Shown here in pieces: positions 44,401 through 54,780 of a stretch of 64,000 bases of DNA. Made by a program: the position numbers and the translations under genes. How positions within the stretch are numbered: position 1 is the first letter of the stretch; each line of letters starts with the position of its first letter. The notes beneath the pieces were generated by a model. The model worked only from the letters and a program-made list of their open reading frames with translations, was not told where the DNA came from and searched no databases. This DNA comes from Micropterix aruncella (lineage: Eukaryota > Arthropoda > Insecta > Lepidoptera > Micropterigidae). The stretch spans positions 25,284,072-25,348,071 of the forward strand of contig OX155971.1 in assembly GCA_944548615.1 (NCBI GenBank), read 5' to 3'.

Positions 44401-45115
44401 TGAAGATAAATGTATATCTTATTGTAATAGATAAATAGATAAATAGACTTTTACTTTATAATTTTATATCAAAAGTACAGATATTATAATCCAAAATAGT
44501 AATAAATAAATGAATAACTGTATGTCAAAAAGCAGATATGTTGGTCCAAAATAGTCCGATACAGTTTGCCCACAGTGCTTACATTTCTATATACATTATT
44601 TTTACCACAGATTACTCTGTGCTTATCACTTATTATATTAGATACAAATATGTCTTCTCATAAAATATAGATAGATATGTAGATAGATTCTTGTTGTATA
44701 ACTGTATGTTAGAAGTACATTTATTTTGGTACAAACTCGTTCGATACAGTTTCAAGCACATGCTTATTACCACAGAACAGTCTCTGTGTTTATTATTTAT
44801 TATATATTGTTTCCTTGCTACATGTTCGCAAGACGTATAGAGTAGTAGATTAATTACACAGCAATAATTGTTTTCATTAATGGTATTATTATTTTAAACT
44901 TGTATTACAGTATTAAATCAAAAATTATCAGTCAAATTTAATCAAATCAAAACTATATTATGATTCTATTAAACAATCGAAATAACATTTTAAAGAAATA
45001 TATGGTTAATAAAAATAATATTTTAACAGTTCAAGAAACAGTAATGATAATTGTCATGTTAATTTCTTCGAATTGTTAGATCATTAAAAACAACATATAA
45101 ATAATCGCTCTACCT
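44401..45115. other. AT-rich spacer
   Basis: A diverged tandem duplication of about 185 bases, seen as CAGATAT..TGGTCCAAAATAG... and ACATTTATTTTGGTACAAACTCG... (44515 and 44717). No gene. Confidence 0.35.
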
Positions 45116-45117
45116 CT

Positions 45118-45320
45118 GGGTTATTATTTTATTTATTTATTTTATTTCTATTTAATTCATTTTACATATCTTATCTAAGTTTACATAAGGAAAAATAGTT
45201 ACTTTCTAGTTAAATAAAGCGATAAGTTGAATCATCCCAATCACATGCAACCCGAGGCCCTTCACACATATAACTAGGCTTTACGCCTGTGCCTAGATGT
45301 GCGATTTCAGACTTATTTGA
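45118..45320 (-). repeat. LINE 3' UTR fragment with (TTTA)n tail
   Basis: TTTATTTATTTATTTTATTT at 45128 followed by AGGCTTTACGCCTGTGCCTAG, similar to GAGGCTTCTCAAGCCTGTATC at 42500. Non-coding. Confidence 0.45.
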
Positions 45321-46505
45321 GGTTGCAAATTGACATTAAAAATATTATACTAGCGAATAGATATTAGATATTAAGTAGAGTTTAAATATGTATATATATA
45401 CAGAACATATTTACAATATAATAATAATATAATAATAGTAATATTACTAAAGGAATAATAATAGAATAAGAGATAATCTCATTCATCGAAAAAAGTAGGT
45501 AAATCCATGCTTTTTTTATTAGATTTTTCAATAACAATACTTGTTTAAAATATGCCAGACAAAATATAAAGCGGTTTATATAAGCGGTTTTTATATATCG
45601 GTTTTATATAAATTTGTATATATAATTTTTATATATTTTTAAAAAAAAGATTTGATAACGTATTGGATGTATCTCGTACGTTCGTATAGAAAGAACGGTT
45701 AAAATGATGAATAGCAAAGGTAGTCATGTCAGATATCCATTGTCGGTTTAAAATTAATTTTCTTTTTGCCATCTTTTTAGAGTTCGTGAATGCTATCAAA
45801 ATACTACGCAGGATATTCTGTGCCTTGCAAGATAATGGCATATGGATATAAAGATAAAAGAAATGTTAATTGATGTACAAATTGTGATATTATGCAGAAT
45901 CATGTGGTTAGAGTATATGATAAGGATGAAAAATGAACAACAGTTGAAACGATTATTTGTGGGAAACCTGAAAGGCGTCGTAAATTCTGAAGACAAGCAA
46001 GTATAAAACAATATATAATAAAAAAACAAGACTGCCGTTACATATAGTGAATTGTTGTATTTATAATTAGTTTTATGTCGGTTTTTTATTAAATACTTAT
46101 GGATTATGTATTTATCCCTAACGATACTTGTATATTTCTGGAATGTACTTAATCGGACCATTAATTTGACACTAAACACGATATATGTATGATTATATGA
46201 CCGATATATGATTATATGATTGTATGACCCTTTCTATAATCTGGCCGAATTCGAGGGCCATGATTTTTAAAATATTGTGCCTATTTAAATTACTTAAAAA
46301 AGTAGAGCCTTATTGTCTGATTATTTTATATGGTCTTATATATGTACTTGTAGTTTAAAATGCATAACGTAGATTGATTATTTAACATTTTACTGACAAT
46401 TAGAATTTACTACGTGTCTTTTCAAATTACTAACTACTTCAAATATTAGGCTTCTATTTTGATTATTTATATTTATAGTTTGACAATCTAGTAGTTAATT
46501 CTTGA
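45321..46505. other. AT-rich spacer, no supported gene
   Basis: Long low-complexity frames exist (for example minus 45796-46179), but their composition is explained by AT content. Confidence 0.5.
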
Positions 46506-46509
46506 CTAC

Positions 46510-46620
46510 CTATGTATGTTCAGTAAAGAGTAGTAACGAGACTTACTACCTAGCACAATTATTTTGACACGTCCAAGAGCGGTCTTTAGCCGTCAATTGG
46601 ACACGACGAAAATGTAATGT
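46510..46620 (+). repeat. Dispersed repeat shared with 63130-63235
   Basis: AGTAAAGAGTAGTAACGAGA, TACTACCTAGCACAATTATT and GGACACGACGAAAATGTAAT match the second locus with modest divergence. Confidence 0.6.
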
Positions 46621-47160
46621 AATTATTTATCATAATTCGGACATTGTAGTTGACAGATTTAGTTTCCAAATCGTAGTACGGCATTGATTAATCAAATATG
46701 CTATATAATCAATGGTACTAAGATACTGGTTATGTGGAAATACTCGTATACCCATGCATATGTTAAAAATTTGTAAAATATTTATAATATAAAATATTTT
46801 CATGGAACACAGTGGACAACGTGTGGACAACGTGCGCGCAGGAATCCCGCGCGTATTGCTCTGCGGATAAAACCAGTTTTCGTACAGATTTCCAGCGTCA
46901 CTGAATGTCCGTCGTCGAACATTTGATTACGCAGACCGTCCACTATGGATATTAGAGCCGTTTTTTACCGTATATCAAACACGACGGGAAACCCATTTGT
47001 TTACATACAGTTTTTATCGCTATAGAATTTGGAACAGATCACAAGGGTCATATAATGGAATCTAAGGTTAGCGCCAGTATCTACAAATATATAGGGTATT
47101 GTACAAATAAATCAATAAAAAAAATAATTCTAGATACGCAGGAATTTTTTGATATGGGAA
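46621..47160. other. Unassigned DNA
   Basis: A GC-richer patch at 46805-46950 includes a doubled GTGGACAACGT. No supported gene. Confidence 0.4.
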
Positions 47161-47164
47161 AGTT

Positions 47165-47290
47165 TTTTTTTTTAACTTTCCTGGCAAGGAAAGTATTGTG
47201 GACCCACTTCTGTGAGACTGTGTGTCTATATGTCTGTGTGTGTGTATTCCTCCGCGATAGCGTTTAAGTCGACATGATACCTGGGAACGA
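47165..47290 (+). repeat. Dispersed repeat related to 26800-27110
   Basis: TTTCCTGGCAAGGAAAGT, ACTTCTGTGAGACTGTG and TATTCCTCCGCGATAGCG place it in the same family. Confidence 0.5.
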
Positions 47291-47429
47291 CAACATAAGG
47301 AAAATTGTAGTTTTATGAGTTTTTTGAAAAATATAAGCATTATTTTAAAAAAAACTAAGTGAATCCCTCGATAAGGAACCAATTTAAAATTTGGACTTCA
47401 AATAGTTTAACTTCAAATAGTCAAGCGAT

Positions 47430-47672
47430 GGTCGTTTAAAGAGCAGTCGCCGTAAGGTCAGCAACCACTCCTGCTCTATAGGAAACAGTACTGCTTCCAG
47501 ACTCCCCCGACTGTTAGTCAGAAGGCACAATCGATTGGCTTACGCCGCACGGTGCGCAGACCGTCCAGGAGCGCCAGAAGATCGACTCCTAGGGGAAACT
47601 AGCCCCAAGGTCAGAGTCCTACCCGGGCTCGCGCTTCATGCGTGGAGGCCGCCGGATGGGTGTTGACCCGTA
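47430..47672 (-). mobile_element. Long SINE fragment, subtype A, followed by an A-rich run
   Basis: From CGATGGTCGTTT to GTGTTGACCCG, near identical to other A copies, so young. On the plus strand similarity ends abruptly at GACCCGT, followed by AAAAAAAAAGAAAAAT. Both element ends are missing. Confidence 0.65.
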
Positions 47673-47689
47673 AAAAAAAAGAAAAATAA

Positions 47690-47885
47690 GTGAGTGTAAT
47701 GTGCACAGCGGTTTTTCGAAACTCGCGCGCGCGCCCCACCGCCGTTATAATTTGCGGAGTAACAGTAGCAGTTTGCCGCCTACCCGCAAAACAACAGATA
47801 ACGACTGACAGTACCCTGAACAACGGCGACTGAAACGTCGCCGAAACGTCGGGTGCTACACATTTCACGCGGTAAATTCGTTTTA
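47690..47885 (+). repeat. Penelope-like terminal repeat (pLTR) segment, second copy
   Basis: Matches 1140-1345 and 1765-1845 in order, uninterrupted here. It contains the better-preserved hammerhead-like motif at 47810-47857. Confidence 0.6.
47810..47857 (+). ncRNA. Hammerhead-ribozyme-like motif
   Basis: CTGAACA at 47816-47822 (one change from CUGANGA), a perfect stem GGCGAC (47825-47830) with GTCGCC (47837-47842) capped by TGAAAC, GAAA at 47843-47846, and CGTC before a predicted cut after 47850. AGTACC upstream can pair with GGTGCT downstream as stem I, one base out of the ideal register. Stem III would be minimal (A-U and C-G), as described for hammerheads of Penelope-like elements. Confidence 0.5.
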
Positions 47886-47889
47886 TCCT

Positions 47890-49295
47890 ATTTATAATTA
47901 AAATATATGTTTATCTTAATTTTAAATAGTGTTTTGTGCGTAGTCTCCATAAGATACATAAATTTTAAAATACTTAGCACGTGGCCAGCACGTGGTAGAT
48001 ATAATCTTTTTTTTGAGACATCCAGTACAATGAAGTTGTGGATTGGAAAAAACAAACAATAGAAAATGTGCATCTTGGGATCACTTTTCTAATAGCTGTG
48101 AATCATATACTAATGGAAAGATCTCTTTATAAATAACAATTATTACTAAAACGACTATCTCAATAATGAGCCTTTTCTGATTTATATGCTATTAAATATG
48201 GCTAATTACCTGATATCTCCTAGGGCCCCTAACTCATCCAGGCATTTTATTTTTAATAACTCTTTAAATTAAACCCATCGCAGAATACCCGAAACGATAC
48301 GCTTGTCTGAGTACAAACTTTATATTCCCAAAGATGCTCGAGTTTGTCAGCAGTATATGGAAGGGCAATACTGGGATATCTTGCTTGAACTCTGTAATGT
48401 GTCTCATTATTTCATTGCCGCTTTACTGACCTATATTTATTCGGTCTCAATAAATAAGCGAGATATAGGCATTCACAAAAGCGCCAAACCCATACATTTG
48501 GTAGGTTAGGTTTTTTTTATTTTAAATAATACATTAACACCTATTTGGCGGTGGGTTAGATTAGTTTTTTTAAAAACAACCTTAAAAATTAAGTTTAAAA
48601 AAACTTTATTTTTTAATGTAAATTTGGTCTTGAAATTTTACGCGTCCGAAGCTTTTTTCTTTCACATTTATAATTACAATGATCGAATCTAGTAGTATTT
48701 CTTTATTTTTTCGATTTCTGAGAAAGGTTCCTATACTGCAATAATTCCTCTTTGCGTTTTGAGCTAAAGTAATTTCTGGACCTAAACCTACACCCGATCT
48801 GTCTATTTCTCAGACAAGTAAATAGCATAAAAGACAATTTGATAGATCAGTGTATAAAACTCACTGGCTTGGATGCTCCCATTTCAATAAATTGTTTTGT
48901 TAATGCTGTATTTTTTTTCAAACGACTTAAATGTTTGGAATTCGTCCGGTTATGATGATCTAAATAATTTAGCCGGCGCGATAAAAAGCAGTAAATTGAA
49001 GATTGAAGAGGAAAAAGGAACCACCCCATTCACCAACCCCGGGCACGCCACTGCGTGTATTCACGTAAAATTTTATTTGCTTATTATGACTCCCCCCGGT
49101 CCAGTTCCCACCTCCTGCTATATGTTTATTCTTCAGAAAAAAAATATTTAAGTGGAAAGATGTAATTAGCGAAACATGTAATGTCTTTAAAATTTATTAA
49201 TTTTGTACAGAATTTATTGTAACAGCTGTATGTTTCCTAAACAATAATAAAATAATAATAGACAAAATGTTAACAAAAAGAAAAACCGACTCCAA
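47890..49295. other. Mostly AT-rich DNA, one unrecognised frame
   Basis: The plus frame 48303-48509 reads LYIPKDARVCQQYMEGQYWD, which has the flavour of a transposon-encoded zinc-binding linker (IP...RVC..H/Y), but I cannot assign it. The remainder has no supported feature. Confidence 0.3.
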
Positions 49296-49299
49296 AATT

Positions 49300-49550
49300 T
49301 TCAAAATGCAGGAGCCATGTCATGGTGATACTTAGAACGGGCTATCATAATTGAATGCGTATACAAAATTTTATATATGTGCTGTTAACCCTTGGTGCCG
49401 CCAACCCTGGGTGCCGCAGTCCATAATGAAACTTAAAACGGGGTGTCGTAATTGAATAAATATACAAAATGTTGTGTCAGTGCTGTTGACCGTTGAGGAG
49501 TTCCCTCGTCGGGAGTCAACCCTGGGTGCAGCAGCCATGTCATTATAAAA
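49300..49550 (+). repeat. 118-bp tandem repeat, second locus, about two copies
   Basis: GCAGGAGCCATGTCATGG, TATCATAATTGAATGCG, GCTGTTGACCGTTGAGGAG and CAACCCTGGGTGCAGCAGCC are the monomer blocks of 37650-38045. It directly precedes the hAT transposase remnant. Confidence 0.8.
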
Positions 49551-49574
49551 TGTCCCACTTTCGCAAACACACCA

Positions 49575-49946
49575 AAAGATAATTTAAGCCCAAAATATGA
49601 TAAAATCACAAGCTGGAATTCTGAGAATGTTGCTGCTGAAGATCGTTGGGGGGAGTTGTTCAAACACTTCAGTGATAACAATCCCAACTGTACTAATTTT
49701 CGTATAATTCTTGAGTACGTTTTATGTCTGCCTGGAAGTAACGCACCTGTCGAAAGAGTTTTTTCTCTAATGACTAAAATATGGACAAGCGAAAAAACAC
49801 AGTTAAGTGTCGCAGTTTCCAAAGCCACCAAGATTACCAAAACTAACATTAATAAATCATGTAATCGGCTAAATTCTTACTTAAAAACTAGACCCGTCAT
49901 TTTGAAACAAATTTGCTCCTCCGACAAATATAAAACAACTGCGTAG
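49575..49946 (+). pseudogene. hAT transposase, C-terminal dimerisation domain remnant
   Basis: The frame reads NSENVAAEDRWGELFKHFSD, then LCLPGSNAPVERVFSLMTKI, WTSEKTQLS and VILKQICSSDKY before a TAG at 49944-49946. 'LPGSNA.VERVFS.M..IWT..R..L.V' is the hallmark of the hAT C-terminal dimerisation region, and the final 'C...Y..L...P.LLK.I.SS.KY' is also conserved. About 120 residues of a transposase usually 500-700 long remain, with no DDE core or zinc finger. The frame is open, so it may be read from an in-frame upstream exon, but none is visible. Confidence 0.78.
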
Positions 49947-49984
49947 ATAGATATCTACTTATTATTAGTAATACTGTTATCATG

Positions 49985-50650
49985 TTATGTATCATACCAT
50001 GTATCATAACAGGCAGACGGCTTTCGTTATGCAGAAGCATGCAGTCCGCACAATAGCGCGTGTGGCGCTTGATACGCCAGCTAGGCCTCTGTTTAGAGAT
50101 CTCTGCATCATGACGCTGCCGTCCATTTATATAATGGAAGTAGCGCTGTTCGTTCGCAGAAATCTAGCCGATTTTGAAGTGAATGGTGTGCATCATCACT
50201 ATCCAACAAGATCCCGTAGCATGCTACGTTCGGTAAGTCATGCATTATCCAAGTCGGAGAAAGTCGGAAAGACTAGCCTATATCGCCGGCCCAGCGTTTA
50301 ACAACAAACTCAGCGAGCACATTAGGCAGGCGCAATCTCTTGACGTGTTTAAGAGACGCCTTAAGAGATACCTTACAGATAAGGCGTTTTACTCACCGGA
50401 GGGATATTACTCGAGTGAAGTCTAAAATGCTTTGGTGGCTAAAGTATTTAATGATCTCTTTGCATTTTGTCTTGTATTTCTTCTTTTTACATTATTCTTG
50501 TGTTTTTTTTTCTTCGTTTTGTTTTGTTTATTTTATCTTTTCTTTTCGATAAAAAAAAATGTTTGTTTGCTAATATGTATGAATGTTTGCTAATCTGTAT
50601 CTAACTTGTATACAAGTATACTAAGAAAATGAATATGAATATGAATATGT
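49985..50650 (+). pseudogene. LINE ORF2 end with (GAATAT)n tail
   Basis: The first frame reads NRQTAFVMQKHAVRTIARVA, RPLFRDLCIMTLPSIYIMEV, then after one frameshift near 50265 AGPAFNNKLSEHIRQAQSLD and FKRRLKRYLTDKAFYSPEGY. This is the tail of a Jockey/CR1-type ORF2 ('QK.A.R.I......PLF..L.ILTLPSLYI.E'). The element ends near 50648 in ATATGAATATGAATATG repeats. Confidence 0.7.
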
Positions 50651-51300
50651 TAGTCATTTTTGAATAGAAAGTAAAAATAAACCAATAGGTTTTTTCTACA
50701 AAATTGTACAGGCGTCCCGCTTTGACGAAAAAAATAAATGGTCACGTTTGGTATACACCAAGATTTTTAATCTGGGAGCTGATTGGGACCTTATCCGCAC
50801 CTATGCCAATCCTTGGTAAAGAGTTCATGTCGATGTCGGTATATATGACAATTGCTCACTAGGACATTTTTAGGGGGCCCCTAATAAATTGGGACCCTTA
50901 TCTATAGCTTCTGTAACTTATACGTAAATTCTGCACTGCTCATTGCCCTTTTATTATAGAGATTCAACAAAATGTAGTGTCAATGAACTTAAAAAGAATT
51001 CTGCATTTTTTAGACATATTATTACAATATTCATTATGCAATACGACCAGGCCCTTTCTAATCGGCTTTAAATAACTTAACGACATTTAGTTCTCTGCTT
51101 TTACGTCTGCGACTCGACCTATTATTTAAATATTCTACGTCAACGAATAATCAACTATTAGAATGTATCAAAAAGACATTTTTCGTAACTGCATTAACAT
51201 TTTATAGTCCGACGAAGACGTCTTGCGACCGGTTATGACGCGCGTGAATAGAATAAAATAAACGTGTTAATTTACGTAGGCGAAATACTTATTCAAAATT
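50651..51300. other. Unassigned DNA
   Basis: No supported feature. Confidence 0.4.
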
Positions 51301-51312
51301 GTTATGTTGCGT

Positions 51313-52302
51313 CAGGTAGCGAATGGTTTCGTGCAGCTTGGGCCATATGATCCAATGTGTTCTCAAGTCGGCGGAACTCACGGTTCAGCTCCTATTCATT
51401 GGCCTTCCTGTGTGAGGGACTATCCCGGGGAGGGTACTCGCGTGTCAACCCTCACGGCTGGTGGATTGGTTTCCCCTGGGGGATTGCCCTCCGGAGCTAC
51501 TGGACGGTTTACTCACCGTGTGGCGACAGCAAATCGGCCCGGTGGCATAGTGGGTAGGTCGCCTGATCTCACATTGTAAGGTCCCGGGTTCGATTCCCGG
51601 CTAGGTCACCATTTTCCATTGGGATCAAATTAAAGGAATTGCATTTTCAATTCTGTCGATCGAATGCAATAACAAAACACACACTTACAGACATGTTACA
51701 CGCACACATACATATAACACGTCATAGTAGGGTTGGTTGTAAGAGATTGTCATATGACAATAAACCCGCCCATTGTGACATTTTCACCTTAAATAGTGTA
51801 AACAAACAAATCGGTTGCGCACTCTGAGTAATTACTGAAGAAGCGCGAAGACTAGGAAAATAGACTGTCTCCTAAGCAGCGGGAGTTGATGTTGACCTGT
51901 TGTCATGCCACTCTTGAAACGACATATGGGCCACCCAATCCAAAGTGGAATTACAGACAATGGACGCCCAGGTCCGTGATAAATTCATATTGAATTACCG
52001 CTGTAATAAAACAGGTACAGGCCGCGCAAGCGACTTCGTTCCCGTAACCAGTCGGGAGAACAAAGGCATCCTGAAGGTTAATTCCAGACGGAGTATTCTG
52101 CCAAAACTGGTAGGCAGGGGACGAGGTGGCAACACTGGGTTTACCTTCCTAGTGCCTCTGGCGGATTCTTGGCATTGCTGGACGGTAGATTTGTATCGTC
52201 CCAAAGTCTTCTACGCTCACCTCACGGGAGACAGAAGGATCGTTATTGTTAAAACTTCCTGAGGTGATGGGTTCGCCCGCTGTAGTGGACATATCCAAAT
52301 GG
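51313..52302 (+). mobile_element. Long SINE, subtype B, with TSD and a nested short SINE
   Basis: TATGTTGCGT occurs at 51303-51312 and again at 52303-52312. Without the nested insertion the element is about 713 bp. It starts CAGGTAGCGAATGG, has GTGCAGCTTGGGCC and the B-box-like GGTTCAGCTCC at 51382-51392, and ends GTAGTGGACATATCC. It independently confirms the subtype B borders seen at 12006-12733. Confidence 0.75.
51538..51806 (+). mobile_element. tRNA-headed short SINE, full length with 8-bp TSD
   Basis: CAAATCGG lies at 51530-51537 and 51807-51814; the uninterrupted target is seen in the paralogue at 12221-12235 (CCAATCGGTTGTGC). The head carries an A box (TGGCATAGTGGGTAGG) and a perfect B box (GGTTCGATTCC, about 51588-51598) like a cellular tRNA. 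The body has TTCAATTCTGTCGATCGAAT, and the 3' tail GGTTGGTTGTAAGAGATTG...CCCGCCCATTGTGAC matches the LINE UTR at 6970-7015, its likely mobilising partner. Confidence 0.88.
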
Positions 52303-52312
52303 TATGTTGCGT

Positions 52313-52514
52313 AGGATCCAAACGGGGCGGGAACGTACAGCTTGAACAAGAATAACGTTTATTTCGTTGGGACGCTCGGCCAACCTCCGGCTCAATTCCA
52401 TCGGGCAGCCTCCCAGAAGAGGTCCTGGACGAGCCGGAGTGACTTTGCCTGCGACTGTAACCTGCATTTGATGACAGTTGGGAACTGCGGCCCTGTTACA
52501 AATATTGATATTAA
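52313..52514. other. Diverged SINE-like scrap
   Basis: GAACGTACAGCTTG, CCGGCTCAATTCC and GGGCAGCCTCCC echo the 5' part of subtype B/C long SINEs but are too diverged to bound. Confidence 0.3.
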
Positions 52515-52945
52515 GGGTTGTCAATTATAACGGGCGAGCACGTCACGGAGTGAACGTAAAAGACTTAGTGAACAGAATTCACAGTCAAACTTCGCCAACG
52601 GCACCTAAGAGTCAAACGCCTTACGCACGACACTGGAAAGTGCATCCAGCGGGCCAACTTAGCGCCTTACTACCAGATTTGGTCAGGTTTCTCCATACTA
52701 CAGTCTGGTCACAGATTCAAAGTCGTTTATGCGGCCTCTACCCGACGATCGCGTTAATTCAGTCAAAATTTCTTGAGAAAAGAGGCGATCTTATCCCGTC
52801 AACATCACACAGGATCGGGTGGTCAAAGGATCGTTTCTAAGAATGGATGACGGATGAAACGTACGTTTCCAAACTCCCCTCGTTATTCGCCGAAGTGCAT
52901 AGTCGATTATCTAAACTCGCAGCGTGCAAACTGATTAGATTCTCC
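52515..52945 (-). mobile_element. Long SINE, subtype C, partial
   Basis: Starts (3' end) GTTGTCAATTATAACGGGCG and follows the C-type order through TACTACCAGATTTGGTCAGG and GCGGCCTCTACCCGACG to AACTCGCAGCGTGCAAACTG. The 5' head is lost where the next copy starts on the other strand. Confidence 0.5.
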
Positions 52946-52947
52946 TG

Positions 52948-53215
52948 GAGCTAATAGGACCTGTTGCAGTTCTTCCACTAAGATACATGTTGTATAAGAG
53001 TCGGCCAAACTCACGGGTCAATACCCATTTGGTAGCCTCCACGCATAAGTGCGAGCCCGGGTAGGACTCCGGCCTGCGGGCCGGTTTCTCCTAGGTATCA
53101 ATATTCGGGCGCTTCTGGACGGTTTGGGCACCGTACGGCGACAGCCGATCGTGTATTCCGACTAATAACCGGGAAATTCTGGAAGCAGTACCTACTGTTT
53201 CCTATAAAGTGGGAG
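52948..53215 (+). mobile_element. Long SINE, subtype A, older copy split by a younger one (left part)
   Basis: Begins GAGCTAATAGGACC, has the B-box-like CGGGTCAATACC, and runs to TTTCCTATAAAGTGGGAG. The right part resumes at 53855. Its divergence is clearly greater than that of the nested copy. Confidence 0.6.
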
Positions 53216-53854
53216 TTAATGGACCCTTGCTGAGTTGGCCACGAAGACCCATTCTGTTCAGGGATGGTCACACTCACGGGTCAACGCCTATCCAACGGCC
53301 TCCACGCATGAAATGCGAGCCTGGGTAGGATTCTGGCCTTATGGTTAGTTTCCCCTGGGAATCAATCTTCTGGCGCTCCTGGACGTTCTGCGCAACGTGC
53401 AGCATAAGCCAATCGATTACGCACTCTGACTAACAGTCGGGGGAGTCTGGAAGCAGTACAGTTTCCTATAGAGCGGCGGTGGTTGCGGACCTTACGGCGA
53501 CTGCTCTTGAAACGACCATCGGCTACCCGATCCGAACAGCCGGGCAAAGGATGCCGTGGTCCGCGATAGATTCGGTATACGCCGTTTCACCGCTTCGTAA
53601 GGGAGAGGACCGCGCAAGCGACATGGAACTCGTAACCAATCGAGATACTGGAGTAATCTGGTTGCAATTGGAAGTAAGGGCGTGAGTTTAAGCCCGCTGG
53701 GTAACACTCCTGGCTCTCGCGGTTATAAGGCGTTGGCCTTTTACGGGTTTGTGACGGAGAGAGACGGTGGACTGTTTTTGTCCTAAGTCTTCTGCGCTCA
53801 CTCCAGGGAGATAAAACGACTAATCGTTAAAACGTTGTAGTCGACAACTCTAGT
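53216..53854 (+). mobile_element. Long SINE, subtype A, nested full-length copy
   Basis: 639 bp flanked by a 20-base repeat with two mismatches (53196-53215 and 53855-53874, beginning TGTTTCCTATAAAG). A box TTGCTGAGTTGG at 53227-53238 and B box GGGTCAACGCC at 53278-53288 are 51 bases apart. It ends GTAGTCGACAACTCTAGT. The A box differs from the tRNA D-arm consensus TAGCTCAGTTGG at two positions. Confidence 0.72.
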
Positions 53855-53990
53855 TGTTTCCTATAAAGCGGAAGCATGTGGCGGAACTTGATGGTGGACT
53901 GTTTTGTCCTAAGTCTTCTGCGCTCACCTCACGAGATACAGAACGATCAAATTTCGTTAAAACTTCCTGAGGTGACGGGTTTGCCCGTGC
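53855..53990 (+). mobile_element. Long SINE, older copy (right part, 3' end)
   Basis: After the shared CCTATAAAGCGGAAG the sequence jumps to GCATGTGGCGGAACTTGATG and the A-type 3' end (CCTGAGGTGACGGG). An internal piece of about 300 bases is missing relative to full copies. Confidence 0.55.
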
Positions 53991-54410
53991 ATACATATAT
54001 GATTTTATTACACAAATGATTATAATAAAAATTACAATGAAGTTCACTCATTGGCAATGAATATTTTGCTGCAATTTGTGCCACTCTATTCCAGTTTATG
54101 TAGTATAATTATAGTCTTACATGCCCAATAAATTGTAATAATGCGTCGAACCCAGATCTGTCATAGGTGTACCATCCAGTTTCTATGCTACGGACTTTAT
54201 TCTATGCAAGTGGAACGCATAAACTATGTGACAGTAGTTGCCAAGCCATTATTTTACTAACCTACTAGGTTCATAAATTCCGGTTAAGAATTTAATATTT
54301 ATTTATTTATTATAATATATGTATATTCCTACAATTAGTTGTTACTTTTTTGTGATAAAATCAAAAATGCGTGGGAATGCATGCTTAATGAACTACTCAC
54401 ACACACAGTT
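53991..54410. other. AT-rich spacer
   Basis: No supported feature. Confidence 0.4.
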
Positions 54411-54414
54411 GCGA

Positions 54415-54600
54415 GAGAACGATGCGTTTAAGGCGTTCGACACAGTGTCCCATAGGATTCTCCTAAAACGCATGGAGGACATTGGAGTTAAGTTAATAAA
54501 TTTAATCATTTTCTTGCTAAGACAGGAGCAAAGGGAACGTTATATGGCCCTGAACCTTGCTGTGGCGTACCAAAAAGCCTTGCAAACCTAATGCTCAAAC
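54415..54600 (+). pseudogene. LINE reverse transcriptase core scrap
   Basis: NDAFKAFDTVSHRILLKRME followed by DIGVK matches reverse transcriptase motif 'DL.KAFDTV.H..LL..L...GI'. About 60 codons. Probably part of the same insertion as 54840-55715, split by the LTR scrap. Confidence 0.55.
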
Positions 54601-54610
54601 AAATATGTTT

Positions 54611-54780
54611 AGAACTGTAACGGCCCTTAAGTACCGTTACATGCGATCAACAAATGCATCGATTTCCAGTGAAATACACTGACACAATTCAGTTATTATT
54701 TTGACTCGTGCAGATATAAATCAGCACGATGAAACAATACTTTTACTCGAAATATTTCGAGTAAAAGTATGTAGTAAGTT
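54611..54780 (+). repeat. LTR fragment
   Basis: TGTAACGGCCCTTAAGTACC through ATTTCGAGTAAAAGTATG matches the first ~140 bases of the minus-strand LTR at 36199-36762. Truncated on the right. Confidence 0.6.

Noticed and set aside
45796..46179. 127-codon minus-strand frame
   Set aside because: AT-rich composition, no family features, no splice or promoter context.
51538..51610. A functional tRNA gene
   Set aside because: A and B boxes are tRNA-like but the acceptor ends do not pair convincingly, and the segment continues into a SINE body flanked by a TSD.
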